Source: Actinocorallia sp. API 0066 (GTDB taxonomy: Bacteria; Actinomycetota; Actinomycetes; Streptosporangiales; Streptosporangiaceae). Taken from it: a DNA stretch of 64,000 nucleotides. The translations under genes were made by a program, and so were the position numbers. Under the pieces are notes generated by a model. The model worked only from the letters and a program-made list of their open reading frames with translations. It was not told the origin of the DNA and did not search any database. The DNA is taken from the NCBI RefSeq assembly GCF_020991275.1, contig NZ_JAJLQY010000010.1:1-64000 (forward strand), written 5' to 3'. How positions within the stretch are numbered: the stretch's first letter is position 1; each line of letters opens with the position of its first letter. Positions 8,175 through 16,858 of the stretch are shown here, piece after piece.

Positions 8175-10246
8175 CGCCGCTGCCGGTCCGGGTCCAGCAG
8201 GACGGCGCGGGCCTTGAGCAGCATCTCCTCGTACTCCTCGACCGGGTCCGAGTCGAGCACGATCGCGCCGCCCGCACCGATCAGGACCGCGTCGCGCCAG
8301 AAGACCGCCGTCCGGATCACGATGCTGAGGTCGGCCGACCCGTTGAACCCGAAGTAGCCGAGCGCCCCGGAGTAGACGCCGCGTGCCTCGGACTCCAGCC
8401 GGTCGGTGATCTCGACCGTCCGGAGTTTGGGCGCTCCGGTCATCGAGCCGCCCGGGAAGCACGCCTTCACGCAGTCGACGGCGCTCGCCGTCGGCCGCAG
8501 CCGCCCCCGGATCGTGGAGACGAGCTGGTGCACGGAGGAGTACGACTCGGTCGCCATGAACTTCGGAACGTGCACGCTCCCGACCTCGCACACCTGGCCG
8601 AGGTCGTTGCGCACGAGGTCGACGATCATGAGGTTCTCGGCCCGGGTCTTGGCGCTGCGGGTCAGCTCGAGCCGCCGGGACTCGTCGGTCGCGGGATCCT
8701 CGCTGCGTGCCGCGGTGCCCTTGATGGGTTTGCTCTCGACCATGCGGTGCCGGTCGATCCGCAGGAACCGTTCGGGTGAGGAGCTCAGGATCCGCAGCTC
8801 ACCGAACCGCAGGAACGCGCTGTAGGGAGCCGGGTTGGTGCGCCGCATCCGCAGGTAGAAGGCGAGATCGTCGTCCGGGGCCGCGGTCCGGAGCATGTTG
8901 GTCAGGCAGACCTCGTAGCTCTCGCCCTCCCGCAGTTTCCGCAGGCACTCGGCGATGTCGGAGAGATAGGTCTCCCGGTCCCGCACGAAGGACGCCGGGA
9001 CGTCCACGCCGGGGCTCGGGCCCGGCGCCGCCGGTACGGGCGCCGCCTTCTCGAGCGCGCCGACGGCCGAGGCCGTGCGGGCCAGCCAGGCGTCGGCCTC
9101 GGCGACGGACTCCGCCCCCGGCCGGCACAGCGCGACCAGGTAGGTCCGGTGCTCGACGTGGTCGACGACGATGATCCGGTCGGCGCGCATCCATGTCGCG
9201 TCGGGGGTCTCGGCCTTGTGGCGGTTGACGAAGCCGCAGTGCTCCTTCATCTCGTACCCGAAGTAGCCGACGTATCCGCCGTTGAAGTCGAACGGGAGGT
9301 CCAGCTCGACCCGCGATGCGGCCAGCCGTCGGCTCAGGAGGTCGAAGATGTTCCCCTCGACCAGGCTCTGGACGCCGTCCGCGGATTCCACGACGACCGC
9401 GTCGTCGGTCACCGAGTAGCTCAGCACCTCGCTGAGCGGGCCCGAGGCGTCGCCCAGATACGAGAACCGCGCCAGGCCGCGCTCGCAGCGGTTGCTGTCG
9501 AGCCAGAACGAGTGGGAGCTGTTCCCGTAGAGGCCGACGTAGACCGTCTCGGCGTCGACCTCGCGTTCCAGGGTCGACGTGCGGACGACGAGCGAGCCCT
9601 CGCCGTCCGGGCTGGCCGCCGACGGGCTGCGGTGCGCGGCACCGCGGCGCCGGGTCAGGTCCCGGAAGTTCTCGAGGATCCGGGCGCCGTGCTCGGTCGC
9701 CACCGACTCGGGGTGGAACTGCACGCCCCAGTGCGGTCGGCCGGTGTGGCGGACGCCCATGATCTCGCCGTCCTCGGCCCAGGCGATCGCCTCCAAGGAC
9801 GTCGAGTCCAGGGAGTCCACGGCGAGGGAGTGGTAGCGCACCCCGGTGAAGTTCTGGGGCAGTCCTTCGAAGACGTCCTTGTTCAGGTGGGTGACCCGCG
9901 AGAGGTGGCCGTGCCTCGGCTCTCCGGCCGGGCGCACTCTGGCGCCGTGGAACAGGGCGATGCCCTGGTGGCCGAGGCAGACTCCGAGCACCGGCAGGTC
10001 CGGCATCGACAGCAGCCGGGCGGTGTCACCAAAATCGCGCCTGTGCCCGGGATGACCGGGGCCCGGGGAGATCACGACGTTGTCGAACCGGGCGATGAAG
10101 GCGTCGTCCCCCAACACCGGGTCGTCATTGCGGACGACCACGGGTTCCGCGCCGTTGATCTGCGCGATCAACTGGAAGAGGTTGTAAGTGTAGGAATCGT
10201 AGTTGTCCACCAGCAGCGTGCGCACATTACCGAGAGGTGGCTTCAC
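8171..10246 (-). CDS. pabAB: Fused aminodeoxychorismate (p-aminobenzoate) synthase, PabA-PabB type
   Basis: About 690-aa fusion. The N-terminal third is a class I glutamine amidotransferase (LLVDNYDSYTYNL near residue 10; nucleophile in LGVCLGHQGIA; HPES triad). The rest is a chorismate-utilising PabB domain (ESKPIKGTAARS, ENLMIVDLVRNDLG, CFPGGSMTGAPK, GALGYFG). It converts chorismate and glutamine to 4-amino-4-deoxychorismate. The PIKG motif near the C-terminal domain is the PabB signature rather than the PIAGT of anthranilate synthases. Fusions of this kind are typical of clusters for PABA-derived antibiotics such as candicidin or aureothin. No PabC lyase is seen here. The start is uncertain: GTG 10246 with a GGGGGAA site, or GTG 10225. 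First gene of the leftward operon pabAB-pobA-like-FMO-PKS. Confidence 0.95.
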   Translation of the reverse strand: MKPPLGNVRTLLVDNYDSYTYNLFQLIAQINGAEPVVVRNDDPVLGDDAFIARFDNVVISPGPGHPGHRRDFGDTARLLSMPDLPVLGVCLGHQGIALFHGARVRPAGEPRHGHLSRVTHLNKDVFEGLPQNFTGVRYHSLAVDSLDSTSLEAIAWAEDGEIMGVRHTGRPHWGVQFHPESVATEHGARILENFRDLTRRRGAAHRSPSAASPDGEGSLVVRTSTLEREVDAETVYVGLYGNSSHSFWLDSNRCERGLARFSYLGDASGPLSEVLSYSVTDDAVVVESADGVQSLVEGNIFDLLSRRLAASRVELDLPFDFNGGYVGYFGYEMKEHCGFVNRHKAETPDATWMRADRIIVVDHVEHRTYLVALCRPGAESVAEADAWLARTASAVGALEKAAPVPAAPGPSPGVDVPASFVRDRETYLSDIAECLRKLREGESYEVCLTNMLRTAAPDDDLAFYLRMRRTNPAPYSAFLRFGELRILSSSPERFLRIDRHRMVESKPIKGTAARSEDPATDESRRLELTRSAKTRAENLMIVDLVRNDLGQVCEVGSVHVPKFMATESYSSVHQLVSTIRGRLRPTASAVDCVKACFPGGSMTGAPKLRTVEITDRLESEARGVYSGALGYFGFNGSADLSIVIRTAVFWRDAVLIGAGGAIVLDSDPVEEYEEMLLKARAVLLDPDRQRR

Positions 10247-10367
10247 TTCCCCCGCCGGATCCGCAGGGTGCAACGGGGCCTCCACACAACGATCGATTTC
10301 ACAGGAGAAGCAACGGATCAAATGCTCGCCGGGGGGCGGCCGGGCCCGCAAGCACCGGTAGGGCATT

Positions 10368-10394
10368 TAGGGGTCGGCCGACCATTCCTAGGGG
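10368..10394. promoter_or_regulatory. Putative LAL-regulator element, copy 1
   Basis: 27-bp element with TAGGGGTCGG at the left and CCATTCCTAGGGG at the right, in the divergent region between pabAB and the esterase. The right arm continues into the 13-bp palindrome TAGGGGACCCCTA (10389-10401). A near copy occurs at 10452-10480 and an inverted one at 16642-16671. Recurrence next to a LAL activator gene suggests its operator; the assignment is inference. Confidence 0.55.
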
Positions 10395-10451
10395 ACCCCT
10401 ACCCGCGCCTGCCAGGGGTACGACCGGGCCGGCAGACGGCGCTATCACCCC

Positions 10452-10480
10452 TAGGGGGTCGGCCCGGCCATTCCTAGGGG
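10452..10480. promoter_or_regulatory. Putative LAL-regulator element, copy 2
   Basis: 29-bp copy of the 10368 element (TAGGGGGTCGG at left, GGCCATTCCTAGGGG at right). Its left edge lies in a perfect palindrome CCCCTAGGGG (10448-10457). A further half-site CCCCTA at 10506-10511 directly precedes TTGACA (10512-10517), a possible -35 box for the rightward esterase operon. No good -10 hexamer follows, so an activator-dependent promoter is likely. Together with copy 1 this accounts for the 333-bp gap between pabAB and the esterase. Confidence 0.55.
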
Positions 10481-10579
10481 CTCCGCCACCGATCGGGAAC
10501 ACAATCCCCTATTGACATTCTCCGGACGTCACCAGAAACATGAGCAGCGAGTGGTTTCTGAGGATTCGGAGACGAAGCC

Positions 10580-12004
10580 GTGCCTGATTTCACCAAAAAG
10601 GATCTCGTGGTCGGCACCGCATCCGGGCCAGTGCGCGGTTTTCTCGACCGGGGGGTGCCCCACTGGAGAGGCGTGCCCTACGCGCGGGTCGAGCGGCGTT
10701 TCCGTCCGGCGGTGCCGGTGGCGCCGGGCGGCCCGATCGAGGCCACCGCATGGGGACCGGTCAGCTGGCAGTTGCCGATCCAGGTGAGCCGGGGCCTCTA
10801 CCACCTCCCGCTGAACGGCCTTGTGGAGAACGAGGACTGCCTCAACCTGAACGTGTGGTCCCCTGGCCCGCGGCCGGACGGGCCCCTGCCGGTCCTGGTC
10901 TGGTTCCACGGAGGCAGCCGGGTGAACGGCAGTGCCAGTAGCTGGATCGACCCGTGGCACTTCGCCGCCCGGCACGGCGTCGTCGTGGTCACCGCGAACT
11001 ACCGCCTCGGCCCGTGGGGATGCCTCTACCTGGGCGGCCACGACCCGGACTTCGCCGACAGCGCCAACCTCGAGGCCCTCGACCAGGTCATGCTGCTGCG
11101 CTGGATCGGGGACAACATCGCCGGCTTCGGCGGCGACCCGGGCAACGTCACGCTGTTCGGCGTGTCCTCCGGCGGTTCCGACGTGGCGACGCTGCTCGGC
11201 ACGCCCGCGGCCCACGGCCTGTTCCACCGGGCGGCGATCTACAGCGGGAACGCCGAGGTGCCCGTGTCCGTGGAGGCCGCGGTGCGCTTCACCGACGAGT
11301 TCCTCGCGGCGGCCGGGCCGCTGGCGAAGTCGCCCGAGGACCTGGCCCGGCTCCCGAACGTGGGGCTGCGGTACATCCACGGGAAGCTGCTCCAACAGGG
11401 GGTCTCGGTCCGGTACCGGCCTTTTGTCGACGGCGCCGTCGTGCCCCGTCCGCCGCTCGAGACGATCCGCGCGGGGGGCGTCGCCGACGTGCCCCTGCTG
11501 GTATCGGTGACGTCGGACGAAGCCGGCATCTACGTCGCCATGGGCGACGTGGTCCTCGACCGCGTCTACAACGCGGTCGCCGCGGGTGAGACCCCGGCCG
11601 ACCTGGACGAGAAGACCAGGCTGCTCTCGAAGAAGTGCTTCTGGGAGCCCGCCGACCGGCTGCTGCGGGCCGCCCACCGATCCGGCGGGAAGGTGTGGCT
11701 GCAGAGGTTCTGCTACGCGCCGACCAATTCGAGCTTCGCGGCTGATTTTCCGGCCATGGCGGATCGCCCGGTGCACGGCACCGACATGGCGTCGTTGTTC
11801 GTCGACACCGAGGGAGGCGACGGGACGGAGACCGACCGGCTGGTGGGGGCGCGGGAGCAGAACGCCCTGATCACCCTGGCCCGGGAAGGCCGCCCGCCCT
11901 GGCCGGAATGGTCCCCGCGGACGCCGGTGACGCAGGAGATCACGGCGCCTTCCGCCGTCGTCGGTCGTATTTCCTTTTTATTCGAGCGGTGGATATGGGA
12001 GTAA
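10580..12004 (+). CDS. Type-B carboxylesterase
   Basis: 474-aa alpha/beta hydrolase of the carboxylesterase/lipase type-B family. It has the EDCLNLNVW signature (about 92-100), an oxyanion-hole region (VWFHGGS), the nucleophile elbow GVSSGGS (about 196-202), the acid region SDEAG and a catalytic His region (PVHGTDMASLF). No signal peptide, so cytoplasmic. GTG start with GGAG upstream; it overlaps a 15-codon mini-ORF beginning at ATG 10540. The MFS gene follows 4 nt after the stop. In a polyketide locus it could hydrolyse an ester or act in self-protection or product maturation; the substrate is unknown. Confidence 0.9.
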   Translation: MPDFTKKDLVVGTASGPVRGFLDRGVPHWRGVPYARVERRFRPAVPVAPGGPIEATAWGPVSWQLPIQVSRGLYHLPLNGLVENEDCLNLNVWSPGPRPDGPLPVLVWFHGGSRVNGSASSWIDPWHFAARHGVVVVTANYRLGPWGCLYLGGHDPDFADSANLEALDQVMLLRWIGDNIAGFGGDPGNVTLFGVSSGGSDVATLLGTPAAHGLFHRAAIYSGNAEVPVSVEAAVRFTDEFLAAAGPLAKSPEDLARLPNVGLRYIHGKLLQQGVSVRYRPFVDGAVVPRPPLETIRAGGVADVPLLVSVTSDEAGIYVAMGDVVLDRVYNAVAAGETPADLDEKTRLLSKKCFWEPADRLLRAAHRSGGKVWLQRFCYAPTNSSFAADFPAMADRPVHGTDMASLFVDTEGGDGTETDRLVGAREQNALITLAREGRPPWPEWSPRTPVTQEITAPSAVVGRISFLFERWIWE

Positions 12005-12008
12005 TTCG

Positions 12009-13484
12009 ATGACGTCGACCACCTCGAACCAGGGCGAGAAAACGCAGAACCAGCCAGGGCGGGGGCGGTGGCTGGTCTTCGCCGTACTGGCCTTCACCCA
12101 GTACCTGATGACGCTGGACACCAGCATCGTTTTTGTGGCGCTGCCGTCGATCCAGACCGACCTGCACTTCACCCAGACCGGGCTCGCGTGGGTCACGAAC
12201 GCCTTCATTCTCGCCTTCGGCGGCTTCCTGATGCTGGGTGGACGAGCGGCGGACATCTTCGGCCGGCGCAGGACGCTGACCATCGGCCTGGTGCTGATGG
12301 GCGTCGCGTCGCTGGCCGGCGGGCTGGCGACGGAGCCCTGGCACATCATCACGGCCCGGGCCGTGCAGGGCCTGGGCAGCGCGCTGGTGCTGCCCGCCAC
12401 GATGGCGCTGGTGCTGGACATCTTCGAGCCGGGGCCGGAGCGCCACAAGGCCCTGGCCATTCTGGGCGGCCTCGGCGGGCTCGCCGGAGCGACCGGCACG
12501 GTCTTCGGTGGTCTGCTCACCTCGATCGCCTGGCAGGCGGCGTTCCTGGTGTACGTCCCGATCATCGTCCTGGTGCTGGTGTTCGGCATGCGGATCGTGC
12601 CCGCCGGCACGACGACCGCCACCGGCGGCATCGACGTGTGGGGTGCCCTGACCAGCACCGGCGGACTGACCCTCCTGCTGTACAGCATCCTGGAGGGCAG
12701 CAACAAGGGCTGGACCTCGGGTGCCACGCCGGGCGCCTTCGCCGCCGCGGTGGTGCTGCTCGCGGCGTTCGTCGTGCGGCAGCGCCAGGCCGCCACGCCG
12801 CTGATCCCCCCACGGTTGCTGCGGATGCGCAACGTCGTCTTCGGCAACCTGGTCAACCTGGTGCTCGGCGCGCTGCTCCTCGGGGTCTTCTTTGTGCTGA
12901 CCCTGCACCTGCAGGGCGAGCGCGGCTACTCGCCCGTGGTGGCGGCCCTGCTGACCGCGCCGATCGGCCTGGCGATGTTCGCCGGCGCCAGCGTCGTGGT
13001 CCGGCTCCTCGCCCGGGTCACCCCGGCCACCGCGCTGATCATCGCGTTCACGATCCAGGCGGTCGGCCTGGTGTGGTGGGTGGGAGTGCTCGACGTGCAC
13101 GCCAACATCGTGCTGTCCTTCGTCCTGCCCGGCGTCCTGTACACCTTCGGGGTCGGACTGGCGATCGTCCCCTCGGTCATCGTCTGCACCACCGGCGTCG
13201 AGGGGTACATGATCGGTGCGGCGTCGGGGTTGAACAACACCACCCTGCAGATGGGCGGCGCGATCGGTGTCGCGTTCCTGAGCACGCTGAGCCAGCACCG
13301 GTACGGCAGGGCGCTGGCCGACGGCGTCGGCGCGGCGGAGGCCGGCAACAGCGGCCACGCCTGGGGGCTGGCCGGCGGTGTCGGCCTGGCCGCCACCGGC
13401 CTGGTGCTGGCCCTGGTGCTGCGGGCCGGCGCCCGAGGCCAGCAGCCCCCGGCCGACTCCGAGCCCGCCCGACCCGACGCCTAG
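12009..13484 (+). CDS. MFS drug:H+ antiporter, DHA2 (EmrB/QacA) type, 14 TM
   Basis: 491-aa integral membrane protein. It has the DHA2-type N-terminus (FTQYLMTLDTSIVFVALPSI), motif A after TM2 (GGRAADIFGRRRTL) and a long run of hydrophobic helices consistent with 14 segments. This family exports amphipathic drugs and polyketides at the cost of proton influx. It lies 4 nt after the esterase gene, so the two are one operon, and it is transcribed towards the LAL regulator. The likely role is efflux of the region A product. Confidence 0.92.
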   Translation: MTSTTSNQGEKTQNQPGRGRWLVFAVLAFTQYLMTLDTSIVFVALPSIQTDLHFTQTGLAWVTNAFILAFGGFLMLGGRAADIFGRRRTLTIGLVLMGVASLAGGLATEPWHIITARAVQGLGSALVLPATMALVLDIFEPGPERHKALAILGGLGGLAGATGTVFGGLLTSIAWQAAFLVYVPIIVLVLVFGMRIVPAGTTTATGGIDVWGALTSTGGLTLLLYSILEGSNKGWTSGATPGAFAAAVVLLAAFVVRQRQAATPLIPPRLLRMRNVVFGNLVNLVLGALLLGVFFVLTLHLQGERGYSPVVAALLTAPIGLAMFAGASVVVRLLARVTPATALIIAFTIQAVGLVWWVGVLDVHANIVLSFVLPGVLYTFGVGLAIVPSVIVCTTGVEGYMIGAASGLNNTTLQMGGAIGVAFLSTLSQHRYGRALADGVGAAEAGNSGHAWGLAGGVGLAATGLVLALVLRAGARGQQPPADSEPARPDA

Positions 13485-13889
13485 TCGCGTGTCACCGAGC
13501 CTTTTTCACCGTCGGCACGGAATACGAGCCAGGAAATCCACACGAATCGATCGACTGGTTCGACGCCCTTTCGGCCTGGACTGAATTCTGTCCGAAGACG
13601 GCCACGTCGTTATCCGATTCGGAAACCGCCACGCCCTTCCGCGAGCCTTCACCGTCCTGCTCCTCCATCACATCGATCACCGCTTCACCATGCGCACCGC
13701 GCCCGACCCCGGCTCTCGATGACCGTTTCCCACTCGCCGCGCCGCTCCGCCACATTCCGTCACCACGACCACCACCCTGACGGCAGCCGAATACGCGGCC
13801 CTCCCTCAGATCTCCGAAGACCGCGCGCGGCCGCCTTGACGATCGAGACCTGTTTGTGTCTTTATTTTTCCGGGAATAGGGGGGGTTGC
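13485..13889 (+). promoter_or_regulatory. 405-bp intergenic region with probable promoter of the LAL gene
   Basis: No convincing gene: the leftward frame here has low third-position GC for this genome. Near the right end TTGACG (13836-13841) is followed after 17 nt by TCTTTA (13859-13864), a plausible -35/-10 pair ending about 25 nt before the LAL start, which has an AGGGGGG ribosome site. The TAGGGGG at 13877 belongs to that ribosome site and is not an operator copy. Confidence 0.4.
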
Positions 13890-16625
13890 ATGAGGTTGTA
13901 CGAGCGGGATCAACCGTTGTCCAACCTGGTGGCGCTCTTCGCGGAGAGCCGGCTCGGTCAGCAACGGACAGTGATACTGACCGGCGCGGTGGGAACCGGC
14001 CGGACAGAGATGGTCCGGACCCTCGCCCGGGACGCGGTGGGCGCGGGCGCACTCCACTGCGCGGCCGCGACCTGCAGGTTGGACCACGCCCTCCCCTTCG
14101 GCACCATCTGGCAGCTCTTCATCAACCCGGGACTGCCGGAGAAGACGCGCAGGCGGGCGGCCCAACTCCTGAACTCAGAGGTCGCCCGGACCCCGCTCGA
14201 CACCGACGGCGCCGCGGACCGGAGCCTCGATCAGAACCTCGCCTACATCTCCCACATCCTGAGCGGTCTCCTGATGGACGTGATCGAGGAGACCGGCCGT
14301 CCGCTCCTGCTGACCGTCGACGACGCCCACCACGCCGACCCGGCGTCCCTGCACTGCCTGCTGGCGATCACCGCACGGCTGCGGCACTTCCCGCTCATGG
14401 TCGTCGTCAGCGCCGTCGACGGGCCCCAGTCGTTCAGCCCGGCGTTCCTGGGCGGGCTGCCGGCGGCACCGTACTGCCGTCACCTCCGGCTCGACCTGCT
14501 GACCGAGCGCGGTGTGGAGAGCATGCTGGCCGAGCACCTCCCCGACGCCGCGGCCCGGCGGGTCGCCGCGGAGTGCCACGCCCTGACCGGCGGCAACCCG
14601 GTCATGGTGCGCGGTTTCGCCGACGACCACCGCCGATCCGTCGAGGACGCCGGGCCGCTCGGACCGGAGACCATGCGCGCCTGGACACGCATCCTCCACC
14701 GGTGCGATCCCACCATGCTCCGGCTGGCCCGGTGGACGGCCGTCCTCGGGGAGTCGGGGACCCCGTCGATGGGCGGGCGCCTCGCCGGCCTCAAGGACGA
14801 GGCGACCTCCCGGACCCTGAGGGCGCTCGACCGGACCGGCTGCTTCGTCGGCGGCCGGTTCCGGCACCCCTCGCTCCGCCAAGCCGTCCTGGACGCCCTG
14901 GCCCCGGCGGAGCAGGCGGCCATGCACGCCGAGGCGGCGGCCCGCTTCCAGACCGAGGGCGCCTCCGTCCTCGTCGTCGCCGACCATCTCGTCGCGGCCG
15001 GGGAGCCCCAGGCCACCTGGGCGGTCCCGGCCCTGAACGAAGCAGCGGAACAGGCCCTGTCCCAGGGACGGGTGAACCGGGCCCTCACCTATCTTCGGCT
15101 CGCCCACGGGATCCCGGCCCCGGACCCCCACCACGAGGTCTCGCGGGCCCTCCTGGCGCGGGCGGAATGGCGGACCGACCCCGCCCTGACCATGCGGCAC
15201 GGAGCCGAACTGGTCGCGGCCCTGCGGTCCGGCGCCGATCCCGGCGGGCCGGACCTCCCGGCCTGGGCGGGCCGCCTGATCTGGTTCGGCCGCGAGCACG
15301 ACGCACGCGCGGCGATCGAGCGGCTCGGCGACCGAAAGCACGCCCTCGACGAGTCCCAGGCCGACCAGCTCGAGTCCCTGCGGCTGGGCCTGTCCTGCCT
15401 GTTCCCCACAGGCGAGGGGCCTGGGCGGACCGTCAGCGTGCCCGCCGAGAACAGGGAGGCGGCGGCGACGGCCGACCTTCTGGGGCAGGCCCTCGGGCTG
15501 CTGGTCAGGACTCTGCGGAACGGTCCAGGCGAGTCGACGGCCGCCGCCGAACACCTCGTCGAACAGAGCCCGCTCGGCGAGCGCACCTTCGGGGCGCTCG
15601 CCTGCGCCCTCGGCGCCCTCATCTACGGCGGGGAACTCGGCACCGCCGACCGGTGGTGTGCGTCCCTGGAGGGGGATGCCGCCGCGGCGGAGGCGCCGAC
15701 CTGGCTGGCGGTACTGGCCGCCCTCCGGTCGAGGATCGCCCTGCGGCAGGGCGATCCGGTCACCGCGCAGACGCACGCCGGCCGCGCCCTGGACCTGGTC
15801 CCGGCCGAGAGCTGGGGCGTCGGGGTCCTCCTCCCGCTCAGCGTGCTCATCGACGCCACAACGATGACGGGCCTGTATCAGGAGGCACTCACCCATCTGC
15901 GCACCCCCGTGCCCGACGTCCTGCACAAGACGCCCCTGGCGATCCCGTACCTGCGGGCCCGCGCCCGCTTCCACGCCGCGAGGGGAAGGCTCCACCGGGC
16001 GCTGAGCGAGATCGACACCGTCTCCGAGCTGGTGGCCCGATGGGACCTCGACCGGCCCGCGCTGGCGCCCTGGCGGACCGACGCCGCGCTCGTCCACCTG
16101 GAACTCGGATGCCGGGAGGAGGCCCGTCGCCTGGCGGTCGAGCAGTGGGAGATGCTCGCGCCGACGGAGGCCCTGGAACGGGGGATCACCCTGCGCGTGC
16201 TGGCCGCCGCCGGCGACCCGGCCAAGCGGCTCACCCGCCTGGAGCAGTCGGTGCGCGAACTCCGCAGGTCCGGCGACCGCTTCGAGCTCTCGCTCGCGCT
16301 GGTCGACCTGGGCCGGGTCCAGCCGGACGGAAGCGGTTCCCCGGTGCACCGGATCGCCGACCCCGACCGCGACGGGCACGAGGACGAGCCGGACATCGCC
16401 GTCGCGTGGGAGCCGTTCCAGGTCCTGACCAAGGCGGAACTCAGGGTGGCGGCACTGGCCGCCTACGGCCACAGCAACCGGCAGATCGCCAGCAAGCTCT
16501 TCATCACGATCAGCACGGTCGAGCAGCACCTCACCAGGGTGTACAGCAAGCTCAACGTCCGCCGCCGGAACGATCTGCCGATCCTGCCCGACGGTTCCGA
16601 ACTGACCGACGGGCTGCCCGCGTAA
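13890..16625 (+). CDS. LAL-family (large ATP-binding LuxR) transcriptional regulator
   Basis: 911-aa regulator. It has an N-terminal P-loop region (TGAVGTGRTEM, 31-41), Walker B (LLLTVDDAHHAD), a long TPR-like helical middle and a C-terminal LuxR helix-turn-helix (LTKAELRVAALAA, then NRQIASKLFIT and STVEQHLTRVYSKL). LALs are pathway-specific activators of type I PKS clusters (PikD, RapH, NysRI). Odd point: the invariant P-loop lysine is arginine (Arg38), so ATP use may be altered. The ATG was chosen because of the adjacent AGGGGGG site. The three TAGGGG elements nearby are its likely targets. Confidence 0.92.
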   Translation: MRLYERDQPLSNLVALFAESRLGQQRTVILTGAVGTGRTEMVRTLARDAVGAGALHCAAATCRLDHALPFGTIWQLFINPGLPEKTRRRAAQLLNSEVARTPLDTDGAADRSLDQNLAYISHILSGLLMDVIEETGRPLLLTVDDAHHADPASLHCLLAITARLRHFPLMVVVSAVDGPQSFSPAFLGGLPAAPYCRHLRLDLLTERGVESMLAEHLPDAAARRVAAECHALTGGNPVMVRGFADDHRRSVEDAGPLGPETMRAWTRILHRCDPTMLRLARWTAVLGESGTPSMGGRLAGLKDEATSRTLRALDRTGCFVGGRFRHPSLRQAVLDALAPAEQAAMHAEAAARFQTEGASVLVVADHLVAAGEPQATWAVPALNEAAEQALSQGRVNRALTYLRLAHGIPAPDPHHEVSRALLARAEWRTDPALTMRHGAELVAALRSGADPGGPDLPAWAGRLIWFGREHDARAAIERLGDRKHALDESQADQLESLRLGLSCLFPTGEGPGRTVSVPAENREAAATADLLGQALGLLVRTLRNGPGESTAAAEHLVEQSPLGERTFGALACALGALIYGGELGTADRWCASLEGDAAAAEAPTWLAVLAALRSRIALRQGDPVTAQTHAGRALDLVPAESWGVGVLLPLSVLIDATTMTGLYQEALTHLRTPVPDVLHKTPLAIPYLRARARFHAARGRLHRALSEIDTVSELVARWDLDRPALAPWRTDAALVHLELGCREEARRLAVEQWEMLAPTEALERGITLRVLAAAGDPAKRLTRLEQSVRELRRSGDRFELSLALVDLGRVQPDGSGSPVHRIADPDRDGHEDEPDIAVAWEPFQVLTKAELRVAALAAYGHSNRQIASKLFITISTVEQHLTRVYSKLNVRRRNDLPILPDGSELTDGLPA

Positions 16626-16641
16626 GGCGCTCGGAAGGCAA

Positions 16642-16671
16642 CCCCTAAAGAACGACCGGAACCGACCCCTA
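16642..16671. promoter_or_regulatory. Putative LAL-regulator element, copy 3 (inverted)
   Basis: 30 bp directly after the LAL gene, reading CCCCTAAAGAACG at left and ACCGACCCCTA at right. On the minus strand it matches copies 1 and 2 (TAGGGGTCGG ... TTCTTTAGGGG). It lies about 190 bp before the CoA-transferase gene and is the only recognisable signal in that 233-bp gap, linking the five-gene operon to the pabAB/PKS promoter. Confidence 0.5.
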
Positions 16672-16858
16672 GGGCGGGCCCGCCACCCCTTCATGGACGG
16701 ATTACGGCGAATCCGGGAGGTGAAAACAGGGGTTCCCGAATCTCGCTGGACCGGGCCAGCATAAAGGCCGTTCGGTGCCTCGCGATCGACTCTCGCTGAT
16801 CGGGCGTGAAGAAGCGAAGAAGCCCTGGACCGTGAACCGACGAGAGAATGAGGAAAGC

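Noticed and set aside
13492-14052. Leftward frame in the MFS-LAL gap
   Set aside because: Third-position GC is clearly lower than in neighbouring genes, there is no ribosome site, and it overlaps the LAL promoter and start.
14175-16694. 839-codon minus-strand frame over the LAL gene
   Set aside because: Low-complexity Gly/Arg/Val translation opposite a well-supported LuxR-family protein; shadow.
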